From positions 124,001-188,000 of the forward strand of contig WLWZ01000005.1 of NCBI GenBank assembly GCA_012103315.1: a stretch of 64,000 nucleotides of DNA, written 5' to 3'. A program made the position numbers and the translations under genes. The DNA is from Alphaproteobacteria bacterium. Lineage in GTDB: Bacteria; Pseudomonadota; Alphaproteobacteria; MPNO01; UBA2964. The notes under the pieces are model-generated. The model did not search any database. It was given only the letters and a program-made list of their open reading frames with translations, and was not told the DNA's origin. Shown here piece after piece: positions 18,947-28,432 of this stretch (its first letter is position 1; each line of letters opens with the position of its first letter).

Positions 18947-20167
18947 ATGCCTAGTATCCCGTGGAAAAGCCGCCCCTATCTGGTTCTTATTCTTTGTACC
19001 TTCATCATTCTGATCTCCTACGGGACCCGACAAAGCTTCGGCCTATTTCTAATTCCAATTAGTGATACCATCGCCGGTGGACGGGTAGAGCCCTTCTCTT
19101 TTGCGGTCAGTCTTCAGACATTGATCGTGGGTCTCAGTGTGCCTTTTGTCTCCGCTATCGCCGATAAATGGCTCGGTCCGGTCAAAATGCTTGTCGCGGG
19201 TGGCGCACTCTACGCCGTCGGGATGTTCCTTCTGGGTCACGCCTCGTCGGAAATGCATCTAACCCTTAGCGTCGGGGTCCTGAGCGGCCTCGCTGCGGCT
19301 GGCTGTGGCCTACCGATGCTTTTATCCGTTGTTGGTCGTGTTGCTCCGGAAAAAAGGCGTAGCCTGTGGCTCGGTATCGTCTCCGCGGGTGGTACCGGTG
19401 GTCAGATGTTTCTCGTGCCCCTCAATGGCTACCTGCTAGAGCGCATGGACTGGACTGACGCGATTATCATCCTCGCGGCGTTTATCTTTGCCATCGTGCC
19501 GATGGCTTTCGTCGCCGGCAAATCAAGCGGTGAAGCCCTCGATCAAAAAAAAGATACACAGACACTTGGACAGGCGCTTCAAGAAGCCCGTGGGCATAAG
19601 AGTTTCACCTATTTGTGCCTTGGGTTCTTTACCTGTGGCTTTCAGGTTCAGTTTGTTGTCACCCATTTGCCCAAATATTTGGAAGATACAGGTACAGGCG
19701 CCACCATCGGCGCCCATGCCATCGCGCTCATTGGGTTGACCAACGTCATCGGGACCGCTGTCGCCGGTATGCTCGGCGGCAAATACAAAAAGAAAAACCT
19801 GCTAGCCGGTCTCTACATCGGACGCTCGCTCGTCATGCTCGCATTCTTCCTGGCACCCGTAACACAGATGTCGGTCTATATCTTTGCCGCCAGTATAGGA
19901 TTTCTCTGGCTCGCAACCGTGCCGCTAACAGCAGGGCTCGTATCGGGCTTCTTTGGACCACGCTACATGGCAACACTGTACGCTATTGCCTTCTTGAGCC
20001 ATCAAATCGGTGGATTCCTCAGCACTTGGATGGGTGGTATCATCCGGGATGCAACCGGCTCATATGATCAATGGTGGTGGGTTATCATATTTGGCGGCAT
20101 GTTGGCTGCATTGTTCCATCTGCCGATTAAGGAACGGCCAGTAGAAAGACTCGCGCAACCGGCGTAA
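18947..20167 (+). CDS. MFS transporter, second of a tandem triplet
   Basis: About 406 residues from ATG 18947; a GTG three codons earlier (18938) is also possible. Shares SYGTRQSFGLFLIPIS, GRVAPEKRRSLWLGIVSAGG and FLSHQIGGFLSTWMGGIIRD with its neighbours. Twelve membrane helices expected. The middle loop after helix 6 is short and Lys-rich (DQKKDTQTLGQALQEARGHK), also shared. Probably co-transcribed with the copies either side. Confidence 0.88.
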   Translation: MPSIPWKSRPYLVLILCTFIILISYGTRQSFGLFLIPISDTIAGGRVEPFSFAVSLQTLIVGLSVPFVSAIADKWLGPVKMLVAGGALYAVGMFLLGHASSEMHLTLSVGVLSGLAAAGCGLPMLLSVVGRVAPEKRRSLWLGIVSAGGTGGQMFLVPLNGYLLERMDWTDAIIILAAFIFAIVPMAFVAGKSSGEALDQKKDTQTLGQALQEARGHKSFTYLCLGFFTCGFQVQFVVTHLPKYLEDTGTGATIGAHAIALIGLTNVIGTAVAGMLGGKYKKKNLLAGLYIGRSLVMLAFFLAPVTQMSVYIFAASIGFLWLATVPLTAGLVSGFFGPRYMATLYAIAFLSHQIGGFLSTWMGGIIRDATGSYDQWWWVIIFGGMLAALFHLPIKERPVERLAQPA

Positions 20168-20197
20168 GCTGCTGGATCATTTTCCGGAGAAAACCAA

Positions 20198-21454
20198 ATG
20201 ACTAAGGCGTTCTGGCGCAGTCCCCACTTCGTGCTGATTTCTGCGGTTGGCATCGTACTGTTCGCCTATGGCGGACGGCAAAGCCTTGGCATGTTTTTGC
20301 GCCCCATTACGGAATCACTTGGGTTCATGACGACGAATGCACAGGGTGTCTTGGTCCAAAACTTTGAACCGATGTCTTTCGCAACTGCCATCCAGGTGTT
20401 GATCTATGGTTGTGCAGCACCTTTTGTCGGTGCCATTGCCGACCGCTGGGGGCCCATAAAAGTCCTCATGATCTCTGGGCTGGTTTATGCCTTTGGCCTT
20501 TTCATGATGTCTCAATCCACTTCAGAAGCCGGTTTGATTCTCAGCATCGGGTTTTTAATGGGAATTGGATCCAGTGGTATTGCTCTGCCGATGCTTCTCT
20601 CAATCGTCGGGCGCGTTGCGCCAGAAGAAAGACGAACCTTCTGGCTTGCGGTCGTCGTGTCCGGTGGTACCGCGGGGCAAATGCTCATTGTTCCCCTGAG
20701 CAACTGGATGATCGGTCAGGAGGGTTGGGTCTTCGCCACGATTGTTCTTGCGACAATGGCGCTGATGGTCGTGCCATTAACTCTCTGCATTTCACATGCC
20801 GCCAGCAACACACTAAACAAGAAAGATAATCAAAGTCTCGGGCAAGCGATCCGAGAAGCAGGAGGACATCGAGGTTTTTGGCTTCTCGTCATGGGATTCT
20901 ACGTCTGTGGCTTCCAGGTACAATTTATCAATAATCACCTCGAAAATTATCTTAGTGGCACGGTCGTCGGTGGTGCTATGGCTGCAACAGCAATTGCCCT
21001 CATCGGTTTGTTCAACATGTTTGGCACGCAAACTGCTGGGGTTATCGGAGACAAGGTCCGTAAGAAATATATACTCGCGAACCTCTATATGGCCCGATCC
21101 ATCATATTCCTGATTTTCTTTATTGTTCCAGTCAGCAAAGTCTCAGTCATTATCTTTGCCTGCTCGGTCGGCTTCCTCTGGCTCGCAACAGTACCGCTCA
21201 CTTCAGGGATCGTCGCCCAGGTGTTTGGGCCCCGATATCTCGCCACACTCTATGGCGTCGTCTTCCTGAGCCATCAGCTCGGCAGTTTCACGAGCGTGTG
21301 GCTCGGCGGCATTATACGAACACAGACAGGTAGCTACGATTATGCCTGGTACATGATTATCGTTGCTGGCTTCGTTGCCGCCCTGCTTCACTGGCCGATC
21401 GACGATAAACCGGTAGCCCGAATAGCGGCGGAAAAAGAAGCCGCGGCGTCTTAA
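20198..21454 (+). CDS. MFS transporter, third of a tandem triplet
   Basis: 418 residues, good CCGGAG ribosome site before ATG 20198. Shares AYGGRQSLGMFLRPIT, GRVAPEERRTFWLAVVVSGG and FLSHQLGSFTSVWLGGIIRT with copies one and two, but has an insertion of about 15 residues in the first periplasmic loop (GFMTTNAQGVLVQNFEPMS). Converges with the Nfu gene after 24 bp. Confidence 0.88.
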   Translation: MTKAFWRSPHFVLISAVGIVLFAYGGRQSLGMFLRPITESLGFMTTNAQGVLVQNFEPMSFATAIQVLIYGCAAPFVGAIADRWGPIKVLMISGLVYAFGLFMMSQSTSEAGLILSIGFLMGIGSSGIALPMLLSIVGRVAPEERRTFWLAVVVSGGTAGQMLIVPLSNWMIGQEGWVFATIVLATMALMVVPLTLCISHAASNTLNKKDNQSLGQAIREAGGHRGFWLLVMGFYVCGFQVQFINNHLENYLSGTVVGGAMAATAIALIGLFNMFGTQTAGVIGDKVRKKYILANLYMARSIIFLIFFIVPVSKVSVIIFACSVGFLWLATVPLTSGIVAQVFGPRYLATLYGVVFLSHQLGSFTSVWLGGIIRTQTGSYDYAWYMIIVAGFVAALLHWPIDDKPVARIAAEKEAAAS

Positions 21455-21478
21455 TCAGGTATTGGGCCGCGAGGACGT

Positions 21479-22315
21479 TTAAGCTTGGTAATACGGATTT
21501 GAACCGCCTGCATGATCGGTTACGTCGAGGACTTCCCTAATCGTGGGAACAACCTTCTGTATCTCGACAACCACACCTTCTTTAAGCGTTACATTGGCCA
21601 TGCCACAGCCCTGGCAGCCGCCTTCCATACGGATATAGGCCCGGGCACCATCGACATCGATCAACGAGATATGGCCACCATGCCCCGCAACGGAGGGATT
21701 TATTCGAGTCTCCAGGACTTCCTGGATAGCCTTACCCTCATCGGTATCAAGACCAGGTTTCGGAATAGCATCGCGCCAATCCGCCACGCGTTCTACCTCT
21801 GGAATGTAATGCCGCAGCATATTTTCCACGCCGCTTTGCATCTGAGCTGCACCACCAACAAACTCAATATAGACAACGCCTTCAGTATACCCCCGAAGAT
21901 TGATATCACCCCCGCCCTGCGTTGCTGCCGGACGGATACGTGTTTCAATAAGTTCCTTAATTTCACCAACGATCGGGTTGCTTTCATCTAGCTCTAGACT
22001 TTCAACATCTTCTGAAGCCGCACCAGCTTCTTCTGTGACTGCTGCGTCACCGGTCACGAAGTGATCCATGATCGCTCCTAAAACTGCCGGTTTTAATTGA
22101 AGCCAGTCGGTATCATCCGATTTTGTAACCGTCACATCGTCGGTTCCAATCTCCACTTTCTGGACATCTGCGACACCGAACAGTCGCCGCGCCAATGGTG
22201 CTTGTACCGCAGCGTCTGCACTTTCAAACGAGATGGGCCCTCCAGAGTAGACATCCTGGCCTGGCAGGAATTTCATGGCATTTGCATCATCGGTTGCTTC
22301 GGTTTGAATAAACAT
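21479..22315 (-). CDS. Nfu-type Fe-S scaffold with two NifU C-terminal domains, the first lacking its cysteines
   Basis: 278 residues, longer than the usual 185-190. Residues 1-90 are the Nfu N-terminal domain (MKFLPGQDVYSGGPISFESA, LFGVADVQKVEIG). Residues about 115-175 are a NifU-like domain (VGEIKELIETRIRPA, GGGDINL) in which the expected CxxC is AAQM (156-159). Residues about 195-265 are a second copy (IQEVLETRINPSVAGHGGHI) with the cluster-binding Cys234-Gln-Gly-Cys237. The C-terminal copy should carry the Fe-S cluster; the degenerate copy may serve for client binding or dimerisation (inference). Confidence 0.88.
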   Translation of the reverse strand: MFIQTEATDDANAMKFLPGQDVYSGGPISFESADAAVQAPLARRLFGVADVQKVEIGTDDVTVTKSDDTDWLQLKPAVLGAIMDHFVTGDAAVTEEAGAASEDVESLELDESNPIVGEIKELIETRIRPAATQGGGDINLRGYTEGVVYIEFVGGAAQMQSGVENMLRHYIPEVERVADWRDAIPKPGLDTDEGKAIQEVLETRINPSVAGHGGHISLIDVDGARAYIRMEGGCQGCGMANVTLKEGVVVEIQKVVPTIREVLDVTDHAGGSNPYYQA

Positions 22316-22383
22316 CTAGCTGGCTCGCTTTAAAGTACAGGTGATAGGACCAATGTCTGTATGAATCCCAAAAAGTCAAACAA

Positions 22384-22413
22384 AAGCCGCGGCTGATTTC
22401 TCAGTCGCGGCTT
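22384..22413 (-). terminator. Intrinsic terminator of mlaA
   Basis: On the minus strand AAGCCGCGACTGA, loop GAAA, TCAGCCGCGGCTT form a 13-bp stem with one mismatch (G-T type) and a GAAA tetraloop, followed by TTTTG. It lies about 30 bp beyond the mlaA stop in the spacer before the Nfu gene. Confidence 0.8.
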
Positions 22414-22441
22414 GTTTAGCGCTCATAAAGCGCCGTTATTC

Positions 22442-23386
22442 CTATTTCGTGTTCAGATCAGCATTGAAATCGTATTTCAAATCCGGCAATGGCGCGTCGC
22501 TCGACGCACCGTTACGAATTTCTGCCTGGCGTTTCTGCCGCGAGATACTCCGAAGAGCAGCATAATAATCAATGGAGGTTTCCTTGAGCTTCTGCAGGTC
22601 ATCCATCACCCCGGCGAATTCATCTACACCACCAACAACCGTCCGTGCGGTGGACCAATCGTCCCGATGGGTGTTGTCCAACCAATGTGAGACAGGATCA
22701 AGATAAGAATCCAGGAACGTGCCAACCGCGTCACGCGGATTAGATGGACCAAAGATCGGCAACACCAGATAAAATCCGTCCGGAATTCCCCATACTGCAA
22801 ATGTCTGACCCAAGTCTTCGGAATGTCCTTTAATGCCCCACTTATCAGCAACGTCCATAGCGCCACCAAGACCGAGGGTAGAATTTATCGCCAGGCGTTT
22901 TGTCGTTGTCCAGGCACGCTTCATTTCACCCTGTAGCAGGTCGTTTGCAAGGACTACTGGTGATCTCAAATTATCAAGGAAATTGCCGACTGCCTCCTGG
23001 CCTTCATCAGGCAAGATCAGCATGTAAAGCTCCGCTAACGGCCGCAAAATCAACCCATGAAGGAATTCATTGATTTGGAACATTACCCGGTTTACGGGTT
23101 CAATTGGGTCATTTACGTCGGCCGCCGCCTGCGCCAACTCATCTCCTTTGGCCAACAGAGAAGGCTCGCTTTTCTTGCTGTTTTGAGCCAATTGAGGTGT
23201 TGTTATGATACCTAATTGAAAATCACGAACATCCTGAGAATCTTCAATTGCATGCGGGATTACGTCTAAATTAGGCCCTTTGTCATTTGCAGAAACAGCG
23301 ACAGGCGCCGCAACCAAAGCCAAAGAAACACCAATAACCGCCGCAGAAGGAACTGCTTTATTAAGCTTTTTCAATAGGATAGCCAT
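22442..23386 (-). CDS. mlaA: MlaA/VacJ family outer-membrane lipid asymmetry protein
   Basis: About 314 residues from ATG 23386, preceded by a GAGGA ribosome site; a longer frame upstream looks non-coding. The N-terminus (KKLNKAVPSAAVIGVSLALV) is a signal peptide ending near VAVSA. No Cys is seen at the cleavage site, so it may not be a lipoprotein, unlike classical MlaA. The family core is clear: DPIEPVNRVMFQINEFL, FLDNLRSPVVLANDLLQG, and INSTLGLGGAMDVADKWGI. MlaA removes misplaced phospholipid from the outer membrane with porins and the periplasmic MlaC. It is divergent from an HpnM/MlaC-like gene. Confidence 0.9.
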   Translation of the reverse strand: MAILLKKLNKAVPSAAVIGVSLALVAAPVAVSANDKGPNLDVIPHAIEDSQDVRDFQLGIITTPQLAQNSKKSEPSLLAKGDELAQAAADVNDPIEPVNRVMFQINEFLHGLILRPLAELYMLILPDEGQEAVGNFLDNLRSPVVLANDLLQGEMKRAWTTTKRLAINSTLGLGGAMDVADKWGIKGHSEDLGQTFAVWGIPDGFYLVLPIFGPSNPRDAVGTFLDSYLDPVSHWLDNTHRDDWSTARTVVGGVDEFAGVMDDLQKLKETSIDYYAALRSISRQKRQAEIRNGASSDAPLPDLKYDFNADLNTK

Positions 23387-23619
23387 TTTATATTCCTCAA
23401 TCCGCGTCAAATTAATGCCGCGTACTAACTCTTCCCGCCCCAATTGCGTTGCATTGTAGAAAAGCTAGCACCTGAAGGCAATAGAATCGATTAATGATTA
23501 TCGTTAACAGAAGTTAAGAAATCTTTTCAAAATAACAAGTTAGCTGTACGGGGATTGCGTTCGGCGACCCGGCTGCATAAGTGTATTGTGAACAATTGCC
23601 GCTGTGGAGCGCAAAGCAC

Positions 23620-24231
23620 GTGACAGGACTTTCAAAAACACTAGCAGGTGTCGCAATTTGGTTTGCGACAGCATTTCCGGTCGCCGCACAGCAACCCATA
23701 CCAGCCCAAGCCAAAGTCGAAGCCTTTCACGCTATTCTCCTCAACGTGATGAAGCAGGCAAAATCCCGCAGCGTTCAAGAACGCTTCAAACTTCTAAGAC
23801 CTACCGTCGAAACCAGTTTTGATTTTAAGCTTATGATCGCGTTGGCCAGTGGCAAACATTGGCGGGCCGCATCAGACGCGGGGAAGCAAGACCTCAAAAG
23901 AGCTTTTTCCCGATTTAGTGTAGCGACATACGCAGATCGATTTTCAGGATTTTCGGGTCAGTCGTTCAAGACTCTGTCTGTGGACCAAGGTCCTCGTCGG
24001 ACAAAGCTTATTCGGACCCAGATCACGCGTCCTGACGATAGCCCTATCCCGTTGACCTACGTTACCCGTCGCAGAGAGGGAGAATGGCGTATTGTTGACG
24101 TTCTCGTTGATGATGGTATCAGCGAGCTTGCGGTACGGCGGTCTGAATATCGTAATGTTCTTAGAGATAGTGGAATATCCGGGTTAATTCGTCTCCTAAA
24201 TTCGAAAACAAATAAACTATTGCGGCCTTAA
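23620..24231 (+). CDS. hpnM: MlaC/Ttg2D-family periplasmic lipid-binding protein, HpnM-like
   Basis: About 203 residues from GTG 23620, which gives a clean signal peptide (LAGVAIWFATAFPVAA) after a GGAG; a GTG at 23581 would add 13 residues. The mature part resembles MlaC / Tol_Tol_Ttg2: FKLLRPTVETSFDFKLMIAL, FSRFSVATYADRFSGFSGQ, and GEWRIVDVLVDDGISELAVRR. HpnM is the member found with hopanoid genes; the presence of an HpnN-like RND protein nearby supports this name. It should carry lipids between membranes. It converges with the flippase gene, overlapping by four bases. Confidence 0.82.
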   Translation: MTGLSKTLAGVAIWFATAFPVAAQQPIPAQAKVEAFHAILLNVMKQAKSRSVQERFKLLRPTVETSFDFKLMIALASGKHWRAASDAGKQDLKRAFSRFSVATYADRFSGFSGQSFKTLSVDQGPRRTKLIRTQITRPDDSPIPLTYVTRRREGEWRIVDVLVDDGISELAVRRSEYRNVLRDSGISGLIRLLNSKTNKLLRP

Positions 24232-25214
24232 CTACTCGATACCGGTCTCCAGATTTTCGGCAACGCCGCGCCAAATGCAAACCCCGCAGCCACCCAAATA
24301 ATTTCCCGAATTCGCCTGACAAGGGCCGTCGCAAACCCTGAGACTGGTGCTCCGGTAAAAACGCCACACATAACGACAAAAATTCCTTCCTGGGCCCCGA
24401 TACTGGCGGGAATGAAAAACGTTCCGGATCGTATGAGCTGAGCTGCTGCCTCGATCATCCAGGCTTGAGACACCGAAACGGGGTAACCCAGCAGGTATAA
24501 CGTGGCATAAATTTCTGCGACACCAACGCACCAAACTAAAAACGCAACAGTGAGTGCGGCGATAAACTTTGCCGAGTTACCGTCGTAGAATTCTTTGAAC
24601 CGGCTTTCAACAACTTGGATTTTTGTGATCGCTATATCTGCCCAGGGACGATTGCCAGGTCGGTTAAACAACGTTGCAGAAGTCGATAACAGGCCAAACC
24701 TCTGAACCACAAAGAATGCCGAGATTGCGGTGATCAAGACGACCAAGCCAATGCCCGCTACGTTTCGATAAGTATCCTCTATCACAGAGCTAAATTGCAT
24801 TAAGGCAAAGCCAATCGACAAAAACGCAATTAGCGCGATTAGATTGATTGTCTTGACCATTACAAGAGAGGCGATCGCACCGTCATAATCGATACCAAAA
24901 TATCGCTTAAGAAGAACGGCTTTTACGGGTTCACCGCCCATTCCACCCGCAGGAATGGTGTAATTGAAGGCTTCACCGACGATGCGAACAATCCAAAGCC
25001 GACCAAACCATGTCATACCGATAGACCTTGGTAATGTTAGTTGCCAGGCCAGCACATCGCCCAGAAACGCGACGAAAAACAATCCAAGAACAATCGTAAT
25101 CCCCCATGACATTTCTCCAACCAGATCCATCGCTTCATTCAGGTCAGTATTGGCAATGATCGCTGCGAGGAGAGCGATGCCAATGATCAAAAACAGAAAT
25201 CTAGCGAGCTTCAT
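24228..25214 (-). CDS. hpnL: Flippase-like membrane protein (LPG synthase TM / HpnL family)
   Basis: 328 residues, about eight hydrophobic segments, of the lysylphosphatidylglycerol-synthase TM region family (AglD2/GtrA-like flippase). Family features include PAGGMGGEPVKAVLLKRYFG and the C-terminal PASIGAQEGIFVVMCGVFTG. HpnL is the family member in hopanoid loci; the location supports, but does not prove, this assignment. It overlaps the hpnN stop region by four bases (ATGA), so it is translated with hpnN. Confidence 0.78.
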   Translation of the reverse strand: MKLARFLFLIIGIALLAAIIANTDLNEAMDLVGEMSWGITIVLGLFFVAFLGDVLAWQLTLPRSIGMTWFGRLWIVRIVGEAFNYTIPAGGMGGEPVKAVLLKRYFGIDYDGAIASLVMVKTINLIALIAFLSIGFALMQFSSVIEDTYRNVAGIGLVVLITAISAFFVVQRFGLLSTSATLFNRPGNRPWADIAITKIQVVESRFKEFYDGNSAKFIAALTVAFLVWCVGVAEIYATLYLLGYPVSVSQAWMIEAAAQLIRSGTFFIPASIGAQEGIFVVMCGVFTGAPVSGFATALVRRIREIIWVAAGFAFGAALPKIWRPVSSS

Positions 25215-27814
25215 TTGTCATCTGCAAGGAGGCGAAGACACGCCATCAACGCTGGTAAAAAACAGATCGTACATATCAACGTAAACCCTATGGAAATCGC
25301 CAAGAGAATTCCCATGCTCGCCGTCCCAGGGTGGCTGGAAAGCGCGATACTCGCAAAGGACCCAATCGTCGTCAGCGCGCTAAACACCACAGCCCGCGGC
25401 GTACTTGTTTCCATCAGATTTTGCTGCCCAGATTCATCGCGCTCCCGCATGACGATGTGGATGGCGCTTGCGACGCCGAGACCAAAGAGCAGGGGCAAAA
25501 CAATAACATTTGCAAAGTTAAAAGGAAGGTTGAATAGAACTGTCGCAGCAATTGTGAATAGAGCGGCGAGCGTAAGAGGGGCGAAAACCAGGAGGACATC
25601 ACGCAAGTTGCGCAATAAAACGACGACAAGAATGGCAATGGTTATAACAGAAATCAGGGCCGCTTTCACAAAAGCACCGACCACTGCGTTTCCCGCTTCA
25701 ATAATGATTACAGGGGACCCTGTCGCACGTGGTGCAATCGCTCGGACATCGGCAACAAATTTCACCAAATTCTTGCGTATTTTGAGATCGAATTTCGGGA
25801 ACACTTCTAGACGGACCTGCCCGGTCGCCCCTATAAAGCGCCGTTTCAACAACATCGGCAACGACGCAGCCGAAACCTCGACCGCATTCATGGCCTCTTT
25901 CAAGGCAACCAGCCGACCCTCTAAATTACCAAGCAGATGTCGTTCGAGGTCGCGGAGCCCGGCTGGCGATTTACTTACCTTCGATAGCGCCAGGCGAAGT
26001 CGATCCAGCGAAGCGCGTACATCGTCCGGGAAAGCGTCACCACGCTTTTGAAGGAAATTTTCAAACGCCTGAATCGCTATTTTGCGCTCCGTATCAGTCG
26101 GTGAAGATTGCCGTTTCGCCCGAAACGCAGGCAATAACAGAAATGCCGCCTGGTCAATTACCGCTAACTTGTCGTTCTGATTATTCGGAATAAGCCCATC
26201 AAGCGCTAATACGTGATCAACTGTCGTAAGCCCCTCCAGCCTTGTTTGGAGCGCCTGAGCGGTTTTTCGATCTGACGCCAAAATATCAATTGAATAGGGA
26301 CCGGTATCACTGTTTTTGGTTAAATCTAGGAGCGTCTTCACTGACTCTGTATCCGGATCACGCAAATTCATCGGATCAAAATCAAAATGTATTTGGGGTG
26401 TCAGCATTGTAGCGCCGAGCGCAAGCAAGACTGTAACGACAACGACCTTGCGGGCATTCGATATGACCCAGCCTTTCCTCGCATTCGAATTTTCTATTCG
26501 ACTTGTTTGTTTGTCACGCGGTGGCATGAGCGAAATTAACGCTGGCAAAACAGTTAGGTTGGCAAACAGAGCAACGAACATGCCCATGCCAGCTATTTTT
26601 CCGAGCTCAGCCAGACCGACATAGTCGGTAAACACAAACGAGAAAAAAGATATCGCCGCAGCAACCGCGCAGAGTGTTAATGCTCCACCGACGCCCTGCC
26701 CTGCATTCAGGCAGGCGTCAGAGAGATTACTTCCAGGCGTCAATTTTTCTGTAATCCGAAGCGTTAAATGAATACCGAAATCGACGCTAAGTCCTATAAA
26801 CAATACGGCAAACGCGACCGAAATCAGATTTAGACTTCCCACAACGAGAGTTGCAAGGCACGCGGTCCAGAGTAGTCCGAATACGAGGGTCAAAAGCATT
26901 GCAAAGACCAATCGACCCGATCGTAAACCCCAGAATAACAGTCCGCAGACAAGAACAGCAGAGAGGATGCCTGCAATCCCCATCCCCTCAGCGACACTTT
27001 CAAGCTCTTCTTCCTCTATGGCCGCTGAACCTGTAAGCCGGATGCGGAAACCCTGAGCAGGCGTCAAAGCAAGGGTCCTTGCCACATTCCGTATGCCCGC
27101 GATAGCGTGACCAGCTGGCTGCAAAGTCGCGGAATCAAGAGCGGGTTGGACAATTATAATCCGACGTCGTGCTTCAACATCGTTACCGGTACTGTCATCG
27201 ATCAACGATTTCCACGACAACCAATTTACTGACCCTGAGCTAGCTGCTTCCGTCGCCGCTGTAACTTTTTCGATCATTTGTTGGAGGGAACCCGGCGGTG
27301 TCGTCCCGTCCGTGTTCTCAACTGCTAACTGCAGGACAGAGAACAATCCCCTTAAAGACGGATCGCGCCACAAAGACCCCAAGAACGCCTGAGCCGATGC
27401 TAGCCTATCAACGAGCCCCTCGACATCTTTGAGATCGAGAAACAGCAAACCATTCTCGCGAAAAAACTTCTCACCCCGAGGATCAAAGACTTCTCGAAAC
27501 AACCGGGTATCTGCCCTAAGCGCCTTCCCTAAAGCAAACGCGCCATCGTCGGTTTGATCAGGCGTGGGGCCCTCGATAACGACGACTATGTTATTGGCGA
27601 ACTGTGGGAACGCTTGGCGAAGCTGAATAGAATCCTGTCTAAATGGCAGTTCGGCGGCAAGCATCCCTGTCGTGTCAGTATCGATAGATAAGTGCGTCGC
27701 GACATACCAGGCACTGCCACCTGTAATCAGAATCGAGACACTAACAACTAGCCACGCCAACCGTCGTGCCCCATCGACCCAACGGCCAATAAACTGTCTA
27801 AAAATGTTAGCCAT
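25211..27814 (-). CDS. hpnN: Hopanoid-associated RND transporter HpnN (MMPL family)
   Basis: 867 residues. Two RND halves, each with a large periplasmic loop and a block of about six helices: the first block around 270-430 (LFIGLSVDFGIHLTLRITEK) and the second around 700-865 (FGLGVASAIHIVMRERDESG). HpnN moves hopanoids from the inner to the outer membrane in the organisms where it has been studied. The start reads MANIFRQFIGRWVDGARRLA. It lies between the CDP-alcohol phosphatidyltransferase (nine bases upstream) and the flippase (overlapping), so the three form one operon. Confidence 0.9.
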   Translation of the reverse strand: MANIFRQFIGRWVDGARRLAWLVVSVSILITGGSAWYVATHLSIDTDTTGMLAAELPFRQDSIQLRQAFPQFANNIVVVIEGPTPDQTDDGAFALGKALRADTRLFREVFDPRGEKFFRENGLLFLDLKDVEGLVDRLASAQAFLGSLWRDPSLRGLFSVLQLAVENTDGTTPPGSLQQMIEKVTAATEAASSGSVNWLSWKSLIDDSTGNDVEARRRIIIVQPALDSATLQPAGHAIAGIRNVARTLALTPAQGFRIRLTGSAAIEEEELESVAEGMGIAGILSAVLVCGLLFWGLRSGRLVFAMLLTLVFGLLWTACLATLVVGSLNLISVAFAVLFIGLSVDFGIHLTLRITEKLTPGSNLSDACLNAGQGVGGALTLCAVAAAISFFSFVFTDYVGLAELGKIAGMGMFVALFANLTVLPALISLMPPRDKQTSRIENSNARKGWVISNARKVVVVTVLLALGATMLTPQIHFDFDPMNLRDPDTESVKTLLDLTKNSDTGPYSIDILASDRKTAQALQTRLEGLTTVDHVLALDGLIPNNQNDKLAVIDQAAFLLLPAFRAKRQSSPTDTERKIAIQAFENFLQKRGDAFPDDVRASLDRLRLALSKVSKSPAGLRDLERHLLGNLEGRLVALKEAMNAVEVSAASLPMLLKRRFIGATGQVRLEVFPKFDLKIRKNLVKFVADVRAIAPRATGSPVIIIEAGNAVVGAFVKAALISVITIAILVVVLLRNLRDVLLVFAPLTLAALFTIAATVLFNLPFNFANVIVLPLLFGLGVASAIHIVMRERDESGQQNLMETSTPRAVVFSALTTIGSFASIALSSHPGTASMGILLAISIGFTLICTICFLPALMACLRLLADDK

Positions 27815-27823
27815 TAATCTACT

Positions 27824-28432
27824 TCAACCATTAGCTGGGCCCGTCCGTCTCCTCAGCCACAGGACGATAAAAACAACTACAGCAATCGAACCGCCAATCG
27901 CGGCTAATAAAAGCAACGGTTTTCCCCATCCGAAAAACATCGCAATGGGAACAACAAACATACCGTCATCAGGGTCAAAACCCCAACGCCCACCGAGATC
28001 CGCACTACTTCGAACACCCGCGGAATCCAAACGCATTACGAGCAATTCAGCGATAGCGACCGCAACACCTGCAAATACTCCAAGCGCAACAACCCAAGAC
28101 GGATGTCCCATTTGTGACAACCCGACACCAATACCGAGAAAAACGGCGGCATTTGAGGCACCATCAGCGATCAAGTCATAAAGATGTCCACCCGGGCTCA
28201 TTTTTCCGGATAGACGTGCAAGTTCACCATCCGCACGATCAAGGAAAAGAGACACAATCAGAACCGCCGCGCCAGACATCTGCCAATCTGGAAGCCCGGT
28301 CGCAAAGGCGCCCGCCGCTATCATGCCGGTTATCAGTCGAAGCGTGGTTAAATGGTTAGGGGTAACGCGCGTATTGGCCAGCGGCCGGACAAAGTTTCTT
28401 ACGGTCCGATGAACCCAAGTATTATGACTGAT
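27824..28432 (-). CDS. CDP-alcohol phosphatidyltransferase; probable ATC start codon
   Basis: Membrane enzyme that swaps CMP of a CDP-alcohol or CDP-lipid for another alcohol. The active-site motif is complete: D-x2-D-G-x2-A-R-x8-G-x3-D-x3-D in DRADGELARLSGKM and GHLYDLIAD. The first in-frame ATG (28324) would remove the conserved N-terminus. Upstream in the same frame lie SHNTWVHRTVRNFVRP and TRVTPNHLTTLRLI, typical of this family. The frame reaches an ATC at 28432, well placed after GGAGGAG, where ATG would be expected. So the start is either a rare AUC, a mutation or a base error. The full protein is about 202 residues with five or six helices. First gene of the operon with hpnN and hpnL. 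Confidence 0.8.
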   Translation of the reverse strand: MSHNTWVHRTVRNFVRPLANTRVTPNHLTTLRLITGMIAAGAFATGLPDWQMSGAAVLIVSLFLDRADGELARLSGKMSPGGHLYDLIADGASNAAVFLGIGVGLSQMGHPSWVVALGVFAGVAVAIAELLVMRLDSAGVRSSADLGGRWGFDPDDGMFVVPIAMFFGWGKPLLLLAAIGGSIAVVVFIVLWLRRRTGPANG

